The notes beneath the pieces are model-generated. The model made no database searches, had not been told where the DNA came from, and saw only the letters and a list, made by a program, of their open reading frames with translations. From NCBI GenBank assembly GCA_016211955.1, contig JACRHX010000014.1, positions 1 through 8,756 on the forward strand: a DNA stretch of 8,756 nt. The letters are read 5' to 3'. Numbering within the stretch: position 1 is the stretch's first letter; each line of letters opens with the position of its first letter. Of the stretch, positions 6,961 to 8,756 are shown one piece after another. The translations under genes were made by a program, and so were the position numbers. The DNA is from Parcubacteria group bacterium. Lineage in GTDB: Bacteria > Patescibacteriota > Minisyncoccia > UBA6257 > JACRHW01.

Positions 6961-6985
6961 CTAATTCACTGGTTGATTCAGTCAT
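6932..6985 (-). CDS. Possible 17-codon leader ORF overlapping the start of the frameshifted gene
   Basis: An ATG at 6985 is preceded by the strongest ribosome-binding sequence here (GAAAGGAAGGG at 7005-6995, nine bases upstream, plus AAGGA closer). It opens MTESTSELDGDKWEIWR and stops at 6932-6934, overlapping the main frame, whose own ATG at 6960 has no Shine-Dalgarno sequence. It is either a coupling leader or the true N-terminus thrown out of frame by a second indel. Confidence 0.35.
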   Translation of the reverse strand: MTESTSELDGDKWEIWR

Positions 6986-7032
6986 CGTCCTTCACCCTTC
7001 CTTTCATTATTTAGACTTTTTCAAGGTAAATA

Positions 7033-7061
7033 TTTATATCACAAGAGATTACATAAGACAA
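7033..7061 (-). promoter_or_regulatory. Promoter of the frameshifted gene
   Basis: TTGTCT (7061-7056), a 17-base spacer, and TATAAA (7038-7033) on the minus strand form a good sigma-70-type promoter. It lies about 48 bases upstream of the ATG at 6985 and downstream of the preceding gene's terminator, so this gene is its own transcription unit. Confidence 0.6.
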
Positions 7062-7114
7062 TAGTTTACTACGAACGAAGCAACAATATACTGTCTTTGG
7101 GAAACTATGACATA

Positions 7115-7138
7115 TAAAAAACTGCGCATTGCGCGCAG
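7115..7138 (-). terminator. Rho-independent terminator of the translin-like gene
   Basis: CTGCGC (7122-7127) pairs with GCGCAG (7133-7138) around a 5-base loop. On the minus strand the GC-rich stem runs into TTTTTTATAT. It begins ten bases after the stop codon at 7148. Confidence 0.8.
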
Positions 7139-7147
7139 AATTAAAAA

Positions 7148-7951
7148 TTATTTTTCTTCCTGATTCTTCTTCAACAGTTCCCCCACAAGATCCATAAGTT
7201 CACCACGTTCTTCTGTATCCCTACGACACTCCTCCGCTCGTGTCTCCAACAGACTCATGAGCTCGTGACGCTTTTTTGTCTCAAGAAGTTCACTCTTCAT
7301 CTTATACAAAAGCTCTTCCACCCGCTGAACGATACCACGAAACGTTGTCCAGTAAGACGTCCTGCCTCCCGAATCATCAATAACGAGTCCATACGTATTC
7401 TCGTATTCACAAAGATACTTCAAAATCATTTCAACAACCCCTACCAAACGACAACGAATCGCGATACCCTCTTCTCTCGAAATAGTATCATCAAGAAGAA
7501 GATCAATTGTCATCTTCCCCAATTCTCCGGGTACATCACCAAGCCCATGCAAGCGTGTCTGAGGTCGCATGTTGAGCTCAGCTGCAGAGGGAATCTCGCC
7601 CGGCTCACTTGCCTCTCCCGTTACATACAACCACAACGCTTCTACCGCAAGAAACTCGATAAGCTCTTGTCCTGCCTTACTAGAAAACTCGATATATTTA
7701 ACGTCAGTAACACAAATGTCCTGGAGCCCTCTCCAACACTGCAACATCTCTTGCTTACACGACTCCAACACCTCCGCGTCTTTGCGTTTCAATGCATTGA
7801 TTGCCCTCTTCGAACCAAGATTATGATCATTCAGAAACGCATAACCCCTCCCAATACCTCTACGCATTCTTTCAAAAAACTCTTGCAATGGAATATCTCT
7901 ACCATCAACCACCTCTCGGTCGTTCCTCAATGACTCCTCAAACAAATTCAT
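7148..7951 (-). CDS. Translin/TRAX-family protein (predicted RNA-binding protein or RNase)
   Basis: I chose the ATG at 7951 (267 residues) because GAAAGGGG lies seven bases upstream; a 25-residue longer frame has no such signal. The fold is all helical. Landmarks match the translin/TRAX family: SKRAINALKRKD (47-58), an A-G-Q-E-L-I-E segment (93-99) like the QEYVEA of TRAX, and GLGDVPGELGK (136-146) like the family's GLADLTGEL. The TRAX catalytic acids have counterparts in E96, E99 and D139. Family members assemble into octameric barrels; TRAX subunits cleave RNA inside them, and archaeal homologues act alone. Residues about 205-267 extend as a charged coiled coil, longer than usual. The gene is monocistronic with its own terminator. 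Family assignment is from motif memory; RNase activity is inference. Confidence 0.72.
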   Translation of the reverse strand: MNLFEESLRNDREVVDGRDIPLQEFFERMRRGIGRGYAFLNDHNLGSKRAINALKRKDAEVLESCKQEMLQCWRGLQDICVTDVKYIEFSSKAGQELIEFLAVEALWLYVTGEASEPGEIPSAAELNMRPQTRLHGLGDVPGELGKMTIDLLLDDTISREEGIAIRCRLVGVVEMILKYLCEYENTYGLVIDDSGGRTSYWTTFRGIVQRVEELLYKMKSELLETKKRHELMSLLETRAEECRRDTEERGELMDLVGELLKKNQEEK

Positions 7952-8014
7952 ACTATTTCCCCTTTCGTTTTCAACCTCTCGCACCCGTGCTAATAGATAC
8001 GATGATCTATTACT

Positions 8015-8044
8015 TGAATACCACACAGACTATACTTATGTCAA
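8015..8044 (-). promoter_or_regulatory. Possible promoter of the translin-like gene, abutting the inverted-repeat element
   Basis: A perfect TTGACA (8044-8039) is followed by an 18-base spacer and TATTCA (8020-8015), a weak -10. A TATAGT at 8034-8029 is a better -10 but has no -35 at proper distance in the present sequence. The first base of TTGACA is also the first base of the 9-bp duplication flanking the element. Confidence 0.35.
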
Positions 8045-8174
8045 CAACTTGGGGCGCTGTTCGATAACCTCATAATTACTAGTGCCTGAGCCTGTCGAAG
8101 GCCTACATTTCTTTAAGGAAACCCTTCGACTTCGCTCAGGGAATATCATGTTTCCGAACAGCGCCACAACTTGG
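8044..8174. mobile_element. MITE-like 113-bp inverted-repeat element with 9-bp target duplication
   Basis: ACAACTTGG occurs at 8044-8052 and again at 8166-8174. The 113 bases between begin GGCGCTGTTCG (8053-8063) and end with its exact reverse complement (8155-8165). Inside is a second dyad: CCTGAGC...TCGAAGG (8085-8101) against CCTTCGA...GCTCAGG (8123-8140), with a small central mismatch. Direct duplication immediately outside terminal inverted repeats is the signature of a transposed element. There is no room for a transposase, so it is non-autonomous. The inner CCTGAGC/TCGAAGG palindrome resembles hairpin repeats I recall from many environmental genomes. Confidence 0.7.
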
Positions 8175-8223
8175 TCGAGTACTGCAGCGTTTTACGAAGT
8201 AATGGGCCGAATGCGTACGCCCT

Positions 8224-8257
8224 AAATATAAATCCCCCTTTCGGGGGACATATATTT
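8224..8257. terminator. Hairpin over the stop codon of the zinc-ribbon gene, probable terminator
   Basis: TCCCCC (8233-8238) pairs with GGGGGA (8243-8248) around TTTC, extended by an outer AAATATA (8224-8230) and TATATTT (8251-8257) stem. The gene's TAA (8256-8258) falls in the outer stem. On the minus strand the GC core is followed by an AT-rich TTTATATTTA, a modest U-tract. Confidence 0.6.
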
Positions 8258-8444
8258 ATCTTCGGAAATCACGACGTGCTGGACGCGCAGGAGCATGCTT
8301 TGAAAAGCAATCTCTGCAGTACACAGGTCGGTCTCCTCGTGGCTCGAAAGGAACTTGAGCGTCCTTTCCGCAATCCGCGCACTTGATGTCATACATCTGA
8401 CGTGGACCACCGAACTGGCCACCACCATTATTATCGGAGTACAT
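8256..8444 (-). CDS. Small CxxC-x17-CxxC zinc-ribbon protein
   Basis: The 62-residue protein has a Gly/Asn/Gln-rich N-terminus. Then come CADC (22-25) and CRDC (43-46), separated by exactly 17 residues with the conserved inner motif VPFEPRGDRPVYC, and a basic Pro/Arg tail (HAPARPARRDFRR). This is the CxxC-x17-CxxC domain found in small proteins of Patescibacteria and archaea. Four cysteines should hold one zinc ion; the basic tail suggests nucleic acid binding, but the cellular role is unknown to me. The start at 8444 is kept because related proteins have a similar Gly-rich leader. A perfect dyad lies directly before the ATG in place of a Shine-Dalgarno sequence. Confidence 0.88.
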   Translation of the reverse strand: MYSDNNGGGQFGGPRQMYDIKCADCGKDAQVPFEPRGDRPVYCRDCFSKHAPARPARRDFRR

Positions 8445-8462
8445 TATTGTGTTCTCACAATA
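8445..8462 (-). promoter_or_regulatory. Operator-like dyad abutting the zinc-ribbon start codon
   Basis: TATTGTG (8445-8451) and CACAATA (8456-8462) form a perfect 7-base dyad with a 4-base centre. It touches the ATG and takes the place of a ribosome-binding site. It could be a repressor site or an mRNA hairpin limiting initiation. Confidence 0.45.
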
Positions 8463-8622
8463 TTCAAAAAACGAAACGAAGCTACGGTTCTCTTTTTTTA
8501 CATTGGGAACTAGTTATGACCTTTACCCTAATTTCCCGTGGTAAGTCTATCGAACCCACAAAGAACTAAGTATTATTAGTGTGCCCTAAAACAGAAAATA
8601 AGTCAAAATCGCGAATTACAAA

Positions 8623-8756
8623 TTAGTGTTCTCGCCTCCATTCGTCTATCTTTTTTGGGTCTCCAGAGATAAGTGCGTCGGGCACACTCCATACAATATT
8701 TTTCTTTGGCGCATAATCGCGTGGACGAGTATACACCGCATACCCCTTCACCACCC
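8623..8756 (-). CDS. trmD: tRNA (guanine-N1)-methyltransferase TrmD, C-terminal 43 residues
   Basis: The open frame enters at the right edge and ends at TAA (8623-8625). It includes YAVYTRPRDY, a spaced V-PDALISGDPKKIDEWRREH and the stop. This matches the C-terminal end of TrmD (YTRP, then VPxVLLSGxHxxIxxWRxxQ), which makes m1G37 in tRNAs to prevent frameshifting. The SAM-binding knot lies outside the window. The downstream 178-base gap to the zinc-ribbon gene shows no rplS, a frequent trmD neighbour elsewhere, and no other gene. Confidence 0.85.
   Translation of the reverse strand, partial: VVKGYAVYTRPRDYAPKKNIVWSVPDALISGDPKKIDEWRREH

Noticed and set aside
7265..7933. Long plus-strand frame of 222 codons
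   Set aside because: Lies antisense inside the translin-like gene, is rich in rare-looking composition and has no ribosome site; a shadow of the real gene.
7952..8026. 25-residue N-terminal extension of the translin-like protein (MWYSSNRSSYLL...)
   Set aside because: No ribosome site at that start, it overlaps the likely promoter, while the inner ATG has GAAAGGGG at ideal spacing.
8038..8226. Removing the 113-bp element and one ACAACTTGG copy restores a 21-codon plus-strand frame (MSTTWSSTAAFYEVMGRMRTP)
   Set aside because: Too short, on the opposite strand to every other gene, no ribosome site; a random frame of this length is expected.
8445..8622. An additional gene such as rplS between the zinc-ribbon gene and trmD
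   Set aside because: The 178-base gap has stops in all frames and no ribosomal protein motif.

Overview
The window looks like chromosomal DNA of a Patescibacteria (Candidate Phyla Radiation) bacterium, probably from the Parcubacteria side. This rests on recalled family knowledge, not a search. The indicators are short SecD and SecF proteins, a TraD-like ATPase split from a membrane partner, a sigma region 4 protein with a HARE-type tail, and a CxxC-x17-CxxC zinc protein. Several genes also lack a clear Shine-Dalgarno sequence. Every gene I can support lies on the minus strand, so the biology reads from right to left.

From right to left: the C-terminal end of trmD (tRNA m1G37 methyltransferase) enters at the edge. 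It is followed by a small zinc-ribbon gene with a perfect dyad just before its start codon and a hairpin over its stop codon. A 113-bp inverted-repeat element with a 9-bp flanking duplication comes next. After it is a gene I read as a translin/TRAX-family protein, a family best known from eukaryotes and archaea as an RNA-binding protein or RNase. Its own terminator follows. Next is an unrecognised gene that becomes continuous (about 305 residues) only if one frameshift is allowed, and it also ends in a good terminator. A second inverted-repeat element (124 bp, flanked by CAAT) separates it from an atypical tRNA-Lys(UUU).

The left half holds secD-secF, accessory subunits of the Sec translocon. 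A third inverted-repeat element (101 bp, flanked by TCAA) lies a few bases past the secF stop. A promoter then drives a tight three-gene unit: a sigma region 4/HARE DNA-binding protein, a membrane protein overlapping it by one base, and the N-terminal 250 residues of a TraD/VirD4-like ATPase that runs off the left edge. I infer that the last two form a membrane-anchored DNA- or protein-moving ATPase complex and that the first may regulate it.

The most notable points are the TRAX-like protein with a candidate Glu/Glu/Asp active site, three different short inverted-repeat elements all placed at gene boundaries, the frameshifted gene, and a tRNA-Lys with several mispaired positions.
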